Shown: piece after piece, positions 1 to 10,669 of the stretch
Layout of the letters: each line of letters opens with the position of its first letter
Numbering within the stretch: the stretch's first letter is position 1
Assembly (NCBI GenBank): GCA_011947345.1
Contig: JAAVTG010000309.1
Coordinates: forward strand, 1 to 42,659
Reading direction: 5' to 3'
DNA: 42,659 bases
Origin: Phytophthora quininea
Taxonomy: Eukaryota; Oomycota; Peronosporomycetes; Peronosporales; Peronosporaceae
Translations under genes and position numbers: made by a program
Notes under the pieces: model-generated
What the model saw: only the letters and a program-made list of their open reading frames with translations
What the model was told of the DNA's origin: nothing
The model's database searches: none

Positions 1-1
1 G

Positions 2-346
2 GCGTTCTTCGAGCCGTACATGACGCCCATCTCGCTATTGGACCTGCAGCAAGAGGGAGGAGAGGTGTCTCGACGCCCTATTAACTCCGACGACGGCGTG
101 GCCCACTGGCAGCGGAAGAAGTGTTTCTTCCAGCACTACTCGGCCAGCTGGATGGACGCCGGCGGCGACGCCAACGACATCCTGAGTCAGCCAGTGGCCA
201 GCGTGGACGAGTGTGAGCAACTGTGCTGCGACCACGCGAGATGCAACTCGTTCACGTTCTGGAGAGGCCGCACATGCTTCCTGAGAGCCTCCACCAAAGC
301 CCCGCGCCATGATGCCGACTCGTTCACAGGCATCCGCTTGATCTAA
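2..346 (+). CDS. C-terminal part of a glycosyltransferase-like protein with PAN/apple-type tail (5' truncated)
   Basis: The frame is open from base 2 to a TAA at 344-346, so the gene starts outside the window. The first ~50 residues include HYSASWMD, which resembles the conserved H-x-x-x-SW segment near the C-terminus of GT32 (DXD-type) sugar transferases. The last ~60 residues are cysteine-rich (DECEQLCCDHARCNSFTF, then RTCFL), the spacing expected of a PAN/apple module that binds protein or carbohydrate. Both features suggest a secreted or Golgi-lumen protein. The PAN call is fairly secure. The GT32 call rests on one short motif and the upstream sequence would decide it. Confidence 0.55.
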   Translation, partial: AFFEPYMTPISLLDLQQEGGEVSRRPINSDDGVAHWQRKKCFFQHYSASWMDAGGDANDILSQPVASVDECEQLCCDHARCNSFTFWRGRTCFLRASTKAPRHDADSFTGIRLI

Positions 347-457
347 ATTTCACAATTCGTTTACTGCTTCTGGTTTGTTGAATTTCCTAATATTGCTCAA
401 TGCGGAAGTTGACGTTGAAGTTGCACAGAGTGATGGTCAGTCCTGAAAAGTGCAGCC

Positions 458-2209
458 ATGGCCATAAGAAGAGCGCGCGAAGAGAAAAACGCTGTGCTTG
501 ACGACGCCTCCAGAGACGAGGTGTGTGCTGCTGGCTCTGTTGCACTTGTTGGTGTCTCTGTCTGACGTGAGTGTGTGTGTACGCGCGGAGTTCAGGTCCT
601 GCAGCGCATTGAGGCACTCGTGGCAGACTTCGTCGACGCTTTATCAGTTGTGTGATCAGTATAATGACTGTGGTGCACCTAATAAACTAACAACGACGTA
701 GAATGGCGGCGTTTTGGAGCTAGAAACTGTAAGATGATGCCGCAGCATGTTTTCGAATTTCATTTTACCATTTGTCCAGTTGAAGAGGAACTCGACGGCC
801 TTGAGGTTCGACCACGAGACGCAGCGTCAGTTCCACGCTAACGACAAGCGCCTTATCAAGCTGGTAGTAGCTTTGCTAACATGAATACTCCTGCGTGGGT
901 CTTGCTCACTTGATATTGGTGGCTACTGAAGAACCGGCAGGGAGGACGCCGATACACTGGGGTCTGGCTGATTTTACAGACTGCACACACTTTGCTGACG
1001 GAAGACAAAACGGCGACGCAGGTGCTACCGTTTGTGATGATACGCGGTTTTTGATAGTACTGACTTCGCTTTGTCTAACTAGCGTGATGTTTACTACCTT
1101 CATCCATTCTTCAAAGGGCAACATGAGGCCGACGAGGCGATTCTAGGTGAGTTTGCTTCGTATCCCAGCGGAAGTTGCAACGAACTTTATCTGGCTCTAG
1201 ATGCTGGAGGTATCCTGCGGGTTCCGAGAGAATGTCTTAATATTGTCGGCGCGACAAAAGGGTGTTTCGCTGGGGATATTAGTATTCTGGTATATTCTGA
1301 ACATACGTCACAATTTTCAAGACGTAACAATCGCTGCAATGACATTGTAGCGCAGTGGAGACACCATGGTAGCGGGGAAGAAGTCGCCATCACTCCAGAG
1401 CTACTGCGGCTAAAGGCTGACGAAATGTGGCAATATACTAGCTTTCTTTCCTTACAGCATGCAAAATACTGTGGTCGCTAACCTTTCGGTTGTAGGCAAA
1501 GCCGTGCAACTTGCATTGTTGTGGTCGAAAAGGATGGTATGTTGATGTCTTTGAAGGATACGAGTACGATAACTCTTACGCAACACTTTTCCAGGCATTT
1601 TCAATCGACTCAGGTAGGTTTCGAGGCATTTCATCATGACTGAAGAATGCTGAAGCGAGCTTTTAGAAGACAAGTTTTTCGAGATGGTTCCTAGCATCTT
1701 GGTTACTGGTCGAGGCTTCCCTGATTTGGCGACAAGGTAGGAAAGGCTATGCATTCACTGTTCCGTGATTATAGAATTGCAACTAATATGCTGGCTCAAG
1801 AGCATTTGTGCGTTTGATGAGCCACACGCTTCAAATCCCAGTCGTTGGCCTTTGTGATTGCAATCCCTTTGGTCTTTCGATCATGGTAAGCACGGTCACT
1901 TGAACTTGATATCCTTCTCGTCATAAAAGCAATCAACCACGTGCTCTGTAGCTCACCTACAAGCTTGGATCAGCCAGAATGCCACTTGAGTCCCTGCAAA
2001 ACAGTTCGTTTTCTTCATGTAAACGGTTTCAAGCTGATTGTAATGACCTCGTTCTAGCTGTCGATGTCAAGTGGATCGGCTTTCGTCCTTCCCAAGTTGC
2101 AATGCTTCGCTTACCACGTTCGTGCTTAAAAGCATTGACAAGGAAGGATCTCGCGGTTGCAGAATCCTTGGCAAAGTCGGGCTTCATTCAGGTGTCGACT
2201 ACATCATAG
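458..2209 (+). CDS. SPO11: SPO11, meiotic double-strand-break transesterase (topoisomerase VI subunit A family)
   Basis: Eleven exons: 458-520, 596-646, 702-728, 780-863, 980-1021, 1083-1426, 1496-1536, 1595-1613, 1656-1736, 1801-1885, 1952-2209. They total 1095 nt (364 aa), a normal SPO11 size, with no frameshift. Every junction is GT..AG and several introns carry CTAAC. Exons 5-6 join to give ATQRDVYY, containing the catalytic tyrosine that becomes 5'-linked to DNA. Downstream are the GATKGCFAGD segment, the Toprim acidic motif VVVEKDGIFNRLS (assembled across the 19-nt exon 1595-1613), LVTGRGFPDLATR, the metal-binding DCNPFG and a C-terminal KWIGFRPSQ. SPO11 starts meiotic recombination in the nucleus. 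The start at 458 has a good context (gccATGg). The gene is convergent with presenilin, 230 bp away. Confidence 0.93.
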
Positions 2210-2439
2210 ACTTCGCTTGAAATGTTGTCTTTGCTGATCATGTGCTTGTTCAGGCCAACGAGAATTACAAGGCCGAAGTTCAAATGTGGCAAGAAGGAAC
2301 GCTGCCATGGAAGATCGAGCTCGAAGCCCTACATTTTTAGGCTTTACGTTCTTGGCCTCCTTCCTCAGAAAGAGTATCCAGGAAGGCGACTTCCTTTGAG
2401 GATTCAATGCCAAAAACGTCGTCTTGTCTTGTTGGTGCT

Positions 2440-4248
2440 CTATAATAACGCACCAATATTTAGGGCGCTGCTTGCAAACTCCACAAACACCACTCGGAGC
2501 CAGAAGTACATCACTACGGCCAGCAGAATGGAGATTGGCAAAGCAGGGAGAGCTTTCTGGTAAATTCCAAGAAGAAATAGTGTGCCTCCCAATCCCTGCA
2601 ATAAACACAATTCAAACCCGGTGAGTTATATTGCATGAAACGAAGTAAGCTAGAAAACGGGATGCATACCATCAGGATCGACACGAGGCATCCGACCATC
2701 GCTGAGAAGTCATATTTTGCAGCTCGAGAAACCAGCACGCTGTAAAATACAAAGTCTCCCAACCCCAACTTGATCGTCTCGTCCGCGTCTGGAATGGTTT
2801 GACCATTAGTACCTAGCGTAAAATATTATCTGTACACCTTACGAGAAAGCACTAACCTTCCGTATCTGCAATATATTTCTGGTACAAGTCGTGCCACAGC
2901 GCAGGTTCGCGTCCGTGATACCGCTCGAGAATCTTGTCCACACGGGGAACAGCTGACGGATTATATTTCGCATAGAATTCAATCAGCCGGGCACGCAATT
3001 GCTCGTCTCGCGGCGACAAAGTTGACGGCACCGGTGAAAGCGGAGCCTCGTTGGTTTCTCTTGGCGATCCAAGACGGAGTGGCACTTCGGACTCGCATTG
3101 ATAGTACACGTTTTCGTGGATTGGGGGAGCGGCGTGTCCAGTACTTTGGTCACGACGAATTTCTGCTTCGTAGAGAAGGCCTGAAAGAGCAGAACACAAA
3201 TAGTGGTTAGAGATTAGATAGATTTCGCAAAAAAATGATTTTGCAGTTTGTACCAGGTAGTGGCCGTCCTTCTTGTTGCACAAGATTAACCAACCACTTC
3301 AGTGGTCCGCACGGTGTGAGGACGGCGCAGAGATCATAAAACGCAAGAACAATCACCAAAGCCCATGTGCTCCACTCGGGAAATTGACCCAGCTGCCAGG
3401 CCATAATAACCGACGTGGCCACTAGATACGCCTGTGTCAACCACATCGGCGTGCCCTTCTGATAGAAAATGGCGAGAACACCGACAACTGAAAAGTTGTA
3501 CATGGCGAACAGCATCGTAAATACGTCGACCGGGACCTGGACCTGGGCGATGACAATGGCGAGCATATTGCCGCCCAGCATGCCCAACAGCATCGCCGAC
3601 GAGAACATCATGTAGCCGATCAGCATCTGCAGCAAAATTCGCAATCAGAACAATCACTTTCTTGATCATAAACAAAGATCTTGCAGCAGACCTTATTGAA
3701 GTTGAACTTGTAGCAGCAGACAATGACGAACGTCGCCACCAGGAAGAACGATACAATAGCGAGTGCATTCACTAGAGCATCCTCTACTTTTGTACCAGTA
3801 GACGCCCCCTGGTCCTGGTCAGGTCCATAAATTAAATACGCGCTGCCAGCACAAATTACAGCACAATGTCAGCATCAATCCCCCTCATCTCCTCAGCTTG
3901 TTAAACGCACTCTGCAAGCGCCTTGGCTGCCGCCGGATCCACCACATTAAGCGACACAAAACTGCAAAGCCATGTTAAGATGTTAGTTGCTTACGGAACT
4001 ATAATCTTTTTATTATGGAAATCTGTACCTGGCGAGCAGCATCGTAAGTGCCACAGGCACACTACGGCGGAGAAGGAGCCGATCGAGTGCAGCAGCTCCT
4101 CGTGGGTGAACGCTTCCCTCTCCACGTCCAGATTCTCCTTGGACATGCGGCGAGGCAGCAGCCGCTCGCGCACGTCGCCGTCGGCAGCCTCGACGCCCGA
4201 CATCGCAGTTCCCAAATCAGGATAGCCAAAAGGTATAATATATGACAT
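2440..4248 (-). CDS. Presenilin, intramembrane aspartyl protease (gamma-secretase catalytic subunit)
   Basis: Seven exons on the minus strand: 4248-4029, 3961-3911, 3842-3692, 3626-3254, 3180-2857, 2788-2670, 2595-2440. The product is a polytopic membrane protein of about 464 aa. Both catalytic aspartates are visible: LAFYDLCAVL (TM6) and GLGDFVFY (TM7). The presenilin PALP motif appears as KALPALPISI near the end. A long hydrophilic loop lies between the two active-site helices, where presenilins are autoprocessed. Exons sum to 1394 nt and one base is missing at the GG pair 4056-4057. Adding it joins the N-terminal cytosolic segment to the first membrane helix and makes 1395 nt. The start could instead be the in-frame ATG at 4203. 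Presenilin cleaves single-pass membrane proteins in endomembranes or plasma membrane. Confidence 0.93.
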
Positions 4249-4287
4249 AGCGTAGTTAGCCGAAACGACGCCGAAGCAATTGGCGCA
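4249..4287. promoter_or_regulatory. Divergent presenilin / RCC1-protein start region
   Basis: Only 39 bp separate the two outward-facing ATGs (84 bp if presenilin starts at 4203). Any shared promoter must overlap transcribed 5' regions of both genes. No clear TATA, Inr or CCAAT element is visible in this stretch. Confidence 0.4.
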
Positions 4288-7200
4288 ATGCTTAGTGTCC
4301 CGCTTCGCTGCGAGCTCGTGGTCGCGAAGAATAGTGTGTCGTGGGAGTGGACGGTAGGTTAGTTGCTGGGTACTGTAGCAAGAGACCCTAATTGTCTTTT
4401 ATTTCTTCAGGTCGTTGCCAGTTCATTGCAGGACGGACAAGTTGACGTTGTTGACGTTGCGCGAGGACGAGATTTCGCTATTTATCTCACTGCAAAAGGA
4501 GAATTACTGCAATGTGGGGATATGCCAAGTCGGATTTCGTACGACAGTATTCTACTGCGTCGAGATAGAAGACGCACCCGCGCTCATGATGTTAAAAGCC
4601 ATTTTAAACGCTTGTCGAGAATGGAGTGCAAAGGTCAAACTGGTCATGTGTGCACTTCATCCTGTCGTCCAATGGAGGTTGTTATTCCTGATAGACTTCG
4701 TGTCCAGCAGATTACTTGTGGAGTGACGCATTGTGTGGCGCTTTGTTCGGGTGGAGCAAAGCAGGAACTTTTCTCTTGGGGTCTCGGAGAATACGGTCAA
4801 TTGGGCCTTGGAGAATGCCAAAATGCATCAATAATGACAGAAATTTGTACACCACTTGGTCTTCAAAGCCTCTTGCAATCAACAGAACCTGTGGTCGTGC
4901 GATGTGGTGCATTTTCGACTTACGTTCTACTTAAAAACTCTTCGGAGCTATGGCATTGGGGGTTGATACCGTGCGCTGAGAGAGAAACAGATTTTTCTGC
5001 CAAGGCGTACCAGTAAAGTTCCCATTGCTTGACGACTGCGAAAGAATTAATGACGTGGCTATTGGTGTGGAGCATATTGTGCTTTTGACGGAAGATGGAC
5101 GAGTGTTCACGTGGGGCCATGGCCATTCCGGCCAGCTTGGTCTTGGACCGTCGATCACGACCAATGTGGACTGTCGACATCCAACGCAAGTTGACTTTTT
5201 CGTGGCGAGGTAAATCGCTCCATCGTCTCGATAGCTTGTGGGTGGAACCACTCTCTTGCTGCATCGAAAACCGGGCAAGTCTACGCTTGGGGAAGCAATT
5301 ACTTCGGTGCGTGTGGTGCCATGAGCAAGTTTTACGAGTATTTTCAACCAGTCCTGGTGGGTGTGCCTCTACCTTCCTCTGACCTACCTGACTTACACTG
5401 GGTCGTTTTATGTGGTGGGAATTCCTCTAGTCTGGTAATTCTGCATGCTAGCAACACGATAGCTATGGAACGAGTTTTGCTTGGGGGATATGTTCTCCAG
5501 TAGTGAGCTCACTGATTCCCCTTGAACTCGACGTTACTGGGTATAGCCTCAACTGCCTTCGAGTGGGTTCTGGAACTCTAATGTGGATATTAAACGATGA
5601 AGAATCGGCATGGATAGTCGAGAAAATTGACCACGCTGGTGCCCGGCAAATTAACGAGGGGCTGCCATATTTGAATGTTTGTGTGGGTGATCGAATTTTC
5701 GTTCAAGCGTATCCCATATCTACTTCATTTCCTGAAATCGACATCACAGCAGATAAACTGTTTAAACTTACAGTGGAGGATGCGAATTCAAATGATAAAA
5801 ACTATTTGGAAATTGTTTCAGTGAAGAAAGTGAAGCGAACGTCAGACGCTGATAGTAATGATGCTACCATTATCGAGGTAGCGTTGCGTGAAGGTATGGT
5901 TGGACAAAGTATGAAGCTACTCCTCGAGAGCTCGTTGGGAAAAGTACTTGGAGGTTGTTTCGTTGTCAACATCGTACCTGATGCCGCAAATTCTTTCGCG
6001 AATATAGCATCTGCACGCAATGTGGGAAATAATTCATGCGCCAGAGCTCGCATCCTAGCTGCGTATATTGAAGAAAAATGCATTTCGAGTCAGACGCTCC
6101 CTGAGGCTAATTGGTACAGCCTGAAGTATTATCGCCTATGCGTGCGTACTGGGAACGCCGTTATCTTATTACAAGAAACCACCAAAAAGGCAGAAGAACC
6201 CGCCATCGAAGTGCAGGTTCGAGTCGTGCAGACATGAAAGAACTCACTCATCTCCACCTGGTTAGTAGCGAAGTCAACGACCAGAGCAAGCATGCATTTA
6301 AGCATCACTCGAATGGAATTCTCGACGCCTGGACATTACTCAATTTATGAAGTGGGATACAACACAGAAAATGAGGACAGTCCGCTGCTGGTTATAACCT
6401 GTTGTAGTGAGCCTCAAGTTCGAAACCAGATTCTCTCTACTGAGCGAGCATTTGTACAGTCAAAGTATCAATCTAATTTGTCGGTGTCCCCTCCAGCAGC
6501 TCAATTTTCCTACTTTTTGTCGTCTGTACTCCAATGCCCATCACTCAAGAATGCTATTGCATTTTCCCCGTGGCCATCAACGTATGATGCCGAAGCTAAT
6601 GATCTGTACGATTATGATTCCGAACAGAGGGCTCGATCAATGCTGATTCATAATCCTGAAGACCCTTTTACTTTATGGAGACAATATTTCGACGTAACAA
6701 GCCCAATGGATAATTTGTCGGAACCGCGCCAAAATTTACCGTTGCATTCGGTACTTCCACCTTGGGCTGCAGAATTTGCAACCAAATTGTCGCTCCAAAT
6801 CGCATCGTGGCTCAACAAGCTTAATAACAACTCGACGCAATTTCCAATCGAGGGTGAGAAGACTAGCTCAAGCAAAGGTGGTGATAATACTGGGGTGTCG
6901 GTTTGTCAGATTCCGTATGACTTCCTAGGAAGTGTGTCGTTCGTGGGGCACGTTGCAGTTGAAGAGGCACTGGCACCTGCTCATTCTAATGTATTAGGAG
7001 TCCACGACTCGATCGTGGCTTGGCGTCGGGGAAATGGAGATCTCTTTTACACGGTTCAGTCAAGTAAGCTCAAAGTCAACCGTTACTATAATGAAAGCCA
7101 TGATTTCCCAGAGACAGCACAAAATTCCCGCATCACTCAGTTGAAAGCTAAGCTCAGCGATTTCTTGTGGTATCGTCTAAATGACAAGAAAATTGAAGAG

Positions 7201-8316
7201 TTGTTTGCTTTTCTAACCGCACCAACGAAGAAGAAAGTTAAACCGACAACAAGCGATGATGTCATCAGCCGTGTTATTCACCTGCAACAGCTGAAAGCCC
7301 ACTCGGAATCAATGGGTTTTAACAATATTAAGTCGAAGCAAGAATGGTTTGCGCTGTTTTGCAAAATTCAAGCGATGGACCCACCTGGCACTTCGGGTAT
7401 TTCATTCAGCAGTTTCCGCACGTTTCTCATCGACCCTTTTCACCAGGTCCACAACATAGATGAAAAGTTTATCGGATGCTGTTATACTAACATTTGTTTG
7501 TCTTTTTAAGTAGTACTTTTGGAAGCAATATGTTCATCAAATTCGTAAACAAGTCAAGTCGTTACGGGCTTTGATTTCACAAGCGATTTTAGCCAGCTTT
7601 GAGGGACACGAACAGGGTGTTGGAAATGCTCTCAACAACAGTGAACTGTGTGCTACAGAAGTCACGCTACCGTGGTCAGATTTCATGAGATGCTTGGAAC
7701 TTTTCCATCGCACCCTTGGGATCCCGATGTTATCGCCGTCCGACTGCTGTCGACTGCTTTACCGCTTTGATCTTCGTGGAAGTGGGCAAATTTTCTTTTG
7801 GGGCTTCGAGAATGCCATTTTGCACACATTGGACGAAATCGACACTGCCGCAAGTACCTACGACTTCGAGAAGTCGAGAAAGACCCAGCCTACGGCGATA
7901 GGTAAGCAGCGACGATTGAAAGTGGCGATTGCAAACGATCATCGACACCCCAACATCGAGCATTTTACTTCCAACGATGCGGTGCGGAAACTGTTTTCTG
8001 CTCGTGCGAAGTACGAAGTCTCGAATGCAGATCATGGCCATGCACATACAAGAAATACCATGAGTCGTTGTAGCAATAACGCTACAGCTGCACTGCGAGC
8101 GACTGCCAACACGCACTTGGCTAGGATTCGCAATTTACCGATATCTCATTTGCTAAGGTGAGAAAGAAAGAAAGTAGTGCATTCTTGGCTGTTGCTAACT
8201 TTTCTGATGGATAAAGGGAAGGCATCCACTTCCGACCACCAAGAAAAATATGTACGAGTGCGATGAAGCAGACAACAGGGCACAGGCTCAAGCCGAGGAC
8301 TCGTACTGAATGCTAG
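4288..8316 (+). CDS. Large RCC1-repeat protein with EF-hand-like C-terminal region
   Basis: Exon 1 is 4288-4353 (22 codons). Intron 4354-4410 leads into a long exon to 7466, then introns at 7467-7513 and 8158-8216, with a stop at 8314-8316. RCC1 blades are clear: LFSWGLGEYGQLGLGE, VFTWGHGHSGQLGLG and VYAWGSNYFGACG, each preceded by a G-x-x-H-x-x-x-L type segment. RCC1 propellers act as Ran exchange factors or general interaction scaffolds, and the partner here is unknown. Near residue positions encoded at 7760-7820 is an EF-hand-like loop (FDLRGSGQIFF). The frame drops by one base in T5 (4992-4996), T5 (5196-5200), G5 (5483-5487) and A4 before 7467. It is also disturbed near 6237 and 6290-6340. 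The middle (5500-7400) shows no domain I recognise. Confidence 0.75.
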
Positions 8317-8346
8317 CACCAGATAAAATGAGCTGGTACAACTTGT

Positions 8347-9524
8347 TTACAGCCTCGCAGTTGTGTCTTTCTTGTGTCCCAGCAGTCGGAGTCGGCTGAT
8401 CCCTCCATCGGGAAACATCTCCAGCTTGACGTAATTCACACCAGCCGGGATATTTTTCACGCTGCCAGCTGCCACGGAGAAGTAGTGCTGATTATGAGCT
8501 TCCAGCTTCACGCGAGGCAGCAGAACGTCCCACTTGAACGCGTTTTCCTTCAGCTCTCTTTCATCCTTCCCATACCAGCGAGTGCCGTACACCACACAAC
8601 TCTCTGGGAAATTGCCCTTGAAGTGGTTCGTATCAACCTCCACTTGCTGAATGACTCCGAGATGACCCAACTTCAGTACCACCCAGTCCTTCCCCGGCAC
8701 TTCCAGTAGCCCCGTCTTAGGATCCGCTTTCAAGACGGCTGGACGTGTCGCTTTGCGTGCCGTCTCCCATCCGTCCGCCATCGTCTTGCTGCGTCCTGGT
8801 GCCATCAAGTTCCGCGGGTGTCCATAGTGAGCATCGTTGAAAGCCACCACTTGCCCGCCGTGCTCGACACTCACGAGGTCCAGCAGCTTGGACGTTGGCA
8901 CGTTCGACCAGTTCTTTACCACGTGGCCGTACACACGTAGCCGTGCAATGCCTCCATCAGGAAACATGTTGACTCGGAGATGAGTCCACGGGCCTCGCTT
9001 AGAAGGCGGAACTTGCAGCAGATTGTGTCGTGTCTGCTCGTATCCAGGCCCCAGTTCGGTTTGTGGCACGATCTCCGTCCACTGGTGAGACTGGAGCTGC
9101 TCTACAATTGCCAGCTCCTCAGCGGTGGCACAGACCCCCATGGGTCGTTCAGCAACTGCCTTGTCCGTAAGAATTTGCAGCGTCTGGTCGGCCTCCGAGC
9201 CCTGCGGGAAATGCGCGGCTTGATGGACACCCGCGGCGCGTTGTTGCCGGTGAAGAAGGCCGTATCCACATCGACTACATCCACGACACCGCGCAGTCCC
9301 AGCGCCACAATGCACCAGTCGTGGCCGGGCGTGCGCTTGCGGCGCGACTCCCAGCCGTCCATCCACTTGCCGAAGCTCGTGAACTTGTCGGCGATGAAGA
9401 CTGGAGGCTCAGGAAGCAGCAGGTGGTGCGCGGGGGCGAACCACTCGTCGTTGGCGAACAGCACGCGCGAGCCGTAGGCGGCACTTGCCAGGTCAGTCAG
9501 GGTCTCGACTTGCGGAGGCGTCAT
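8347..9524 (-). CDS. ALLC: Allantoicase (allantoate amidinohydrolase, EC 3.5.3.4)
   Basis: A single-exon protein of about 392 aa made of two homologous allantoicase beta-sandwich modules. Module 1 has LTDLASAAYG, the FANDEWFAP segment, MDGWESRRKR and DWCIVALGLRGVVDVVDVDT. Module 2 repeats the pattern with LLDLVSVEHGG, FNDAHYGHP, ADGWETARK, DWVVLKLGHLGVIQQVEVDT and FPDGGISRLRLLG at the end. The enzyme converts allantoate to ureidoglycolate and urea in purine breakdown. One base is missing near 9217-9219 (plus strand), inside the conserved segment after GNNAPRVSIK. Restoring it gives 1179 nt. The ATG at 9524 gives a normal N-terminus for the family. It is tail-to-tail with the RCC1 gene (30 bp between stops). 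Confidence 0.92.
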
Positions 9525-10581
9525 GGAGAGCTTGTGTCGCGCTGGGAAGATTGGGGAATGATCGAGGGTGACGGCTGACGTACTTGCATTCACCGTGACC
9601 AGCCCCAACGTGGCAAAAGTTTGCCTGTTTTTGAACTTCAACTTTTGGCGCCAAATTGATTGGATCTGCCCAAGACGACGTGGAGCGTTTGAGCATGTGG
9701 TGACGTGACGGAATGCTGCGTTGGCCAGCTTGGAGACGAAAGTCGTGCAGACTGCTGTGGCCGACGGCCACTGGCTGTTGACAATGGATGCATACATGCA
9801 CACTTACGCTCACTGTTGGTGCCGAACAAAGGCAACCACTAACGAGGACAGGAGTGGGCAAGCAAAGTTCGATATACGTTGGTTGCTTTCATTTGATAGT
9901 TGTGTCCATGGTGTTCATCGTTCAGTCAGACTAATAGCTCGTTCTTGTCGGAGAACCACGCTGCAGCTGCATTCGAGTCGTCGACAGGACAGCCGTTGCT
10001 GGCCGGTGTCGATAGCATCAACAATAGTCTTTTGCCACGTCCACACAGAAGTGGCCGCCACCTACTGCACTGCTGAAACGCGCAACGGCACGTGGCAGGC
10101 GAGGTCGAGCCCGGATGACCGTCGACCAGCGAGGGGTGGCAATAAATATAATTTAGCGCTCGGACTGCGATGCTGACAGGGAGTCCCTCCAGCATAACGG
10201 ACGCAGCAGCGCGAGCCTTCCTGCTGCAGATGATCAATAACCAGTGAAAAGTGCTAGTCGCCGCTTCAAGCTCTGGAAGTAATGCTCTTCAACTTGGATC
10301 CCGCGGCTGCATAGCCGCCGTCACGCTACTCAGAATGGACTTTCGCGCGCCAAGTCGCGTGCAAAGCGCGCCAACACTGACAACACGCGATTCTCAGCCA
10401 TGCCGTCCACGAGACGGTGTACGCTGAGGTCGCAAGCCAGCGCCACGCTATCCATACTGCAAGAGCCCATCTATAAACAGCAGAGAGCGCCGCGACAAAA
10501 ACCGAAAAAGTCTCTGGCGCCGCCTCACACCGAAAAAACCTCGGGCTCGTTTAGGCGGCAAACAAAAACCTCGCCTCACAC
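9525..10581. other. Divergent intergenic region between allantoicase and DYRK kinase
   Basis: About 1 kb with no supported gene. Short open frames on both strands have no recognisable domain. A frame in phase with the kinase is open from an ATG at 10400, so a 90-residue N-terminal extension of the kinase is possible. The Inr-like site just upstream of 10670 argues against it. An A/T-rich stretch lies at about 10140-10156. Confidence 0.4.
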
Positions 10582-10602
10582 TGATTGGCTGAAACTCATT
10601 TC
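10582..10602 (+). promoter_or_regulatory. Inverted CCAAT box plus oomycete Inr-like initiator
   Basis: GATTGG (inverted CCAAT) at 10583-10588 is followed within 10 bp by CTCATTTC at 10595-10602. The latter matches the oomycete initiator consensus YTCAnTYY. It sits 68 bp before the kinase ATG at 10670, a normal 5' UTR length, and supports that start. Confidence 0.5.
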
Positions 10603-10669
10603 CACGCCTGCTCTGAGAAGAAAACCGCGCTCAAATCGAGAGAAGGAGCAACAAACCGACGCGCCGCCG

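Noticed and set aside
498..1754. Region treated as intergenic with small unrelated open frames
   Set aside because: The fragments assemble across consensus introns into SPO11, so the small frames are artefacts of intron read-through.
2204..2608. Open frames on both strands between SPO11 and presenilin as separate genes
   Set aside because: They overlap the last presenilin exon (2595-2440) and its 3' side in wrong phases, with no domain content.
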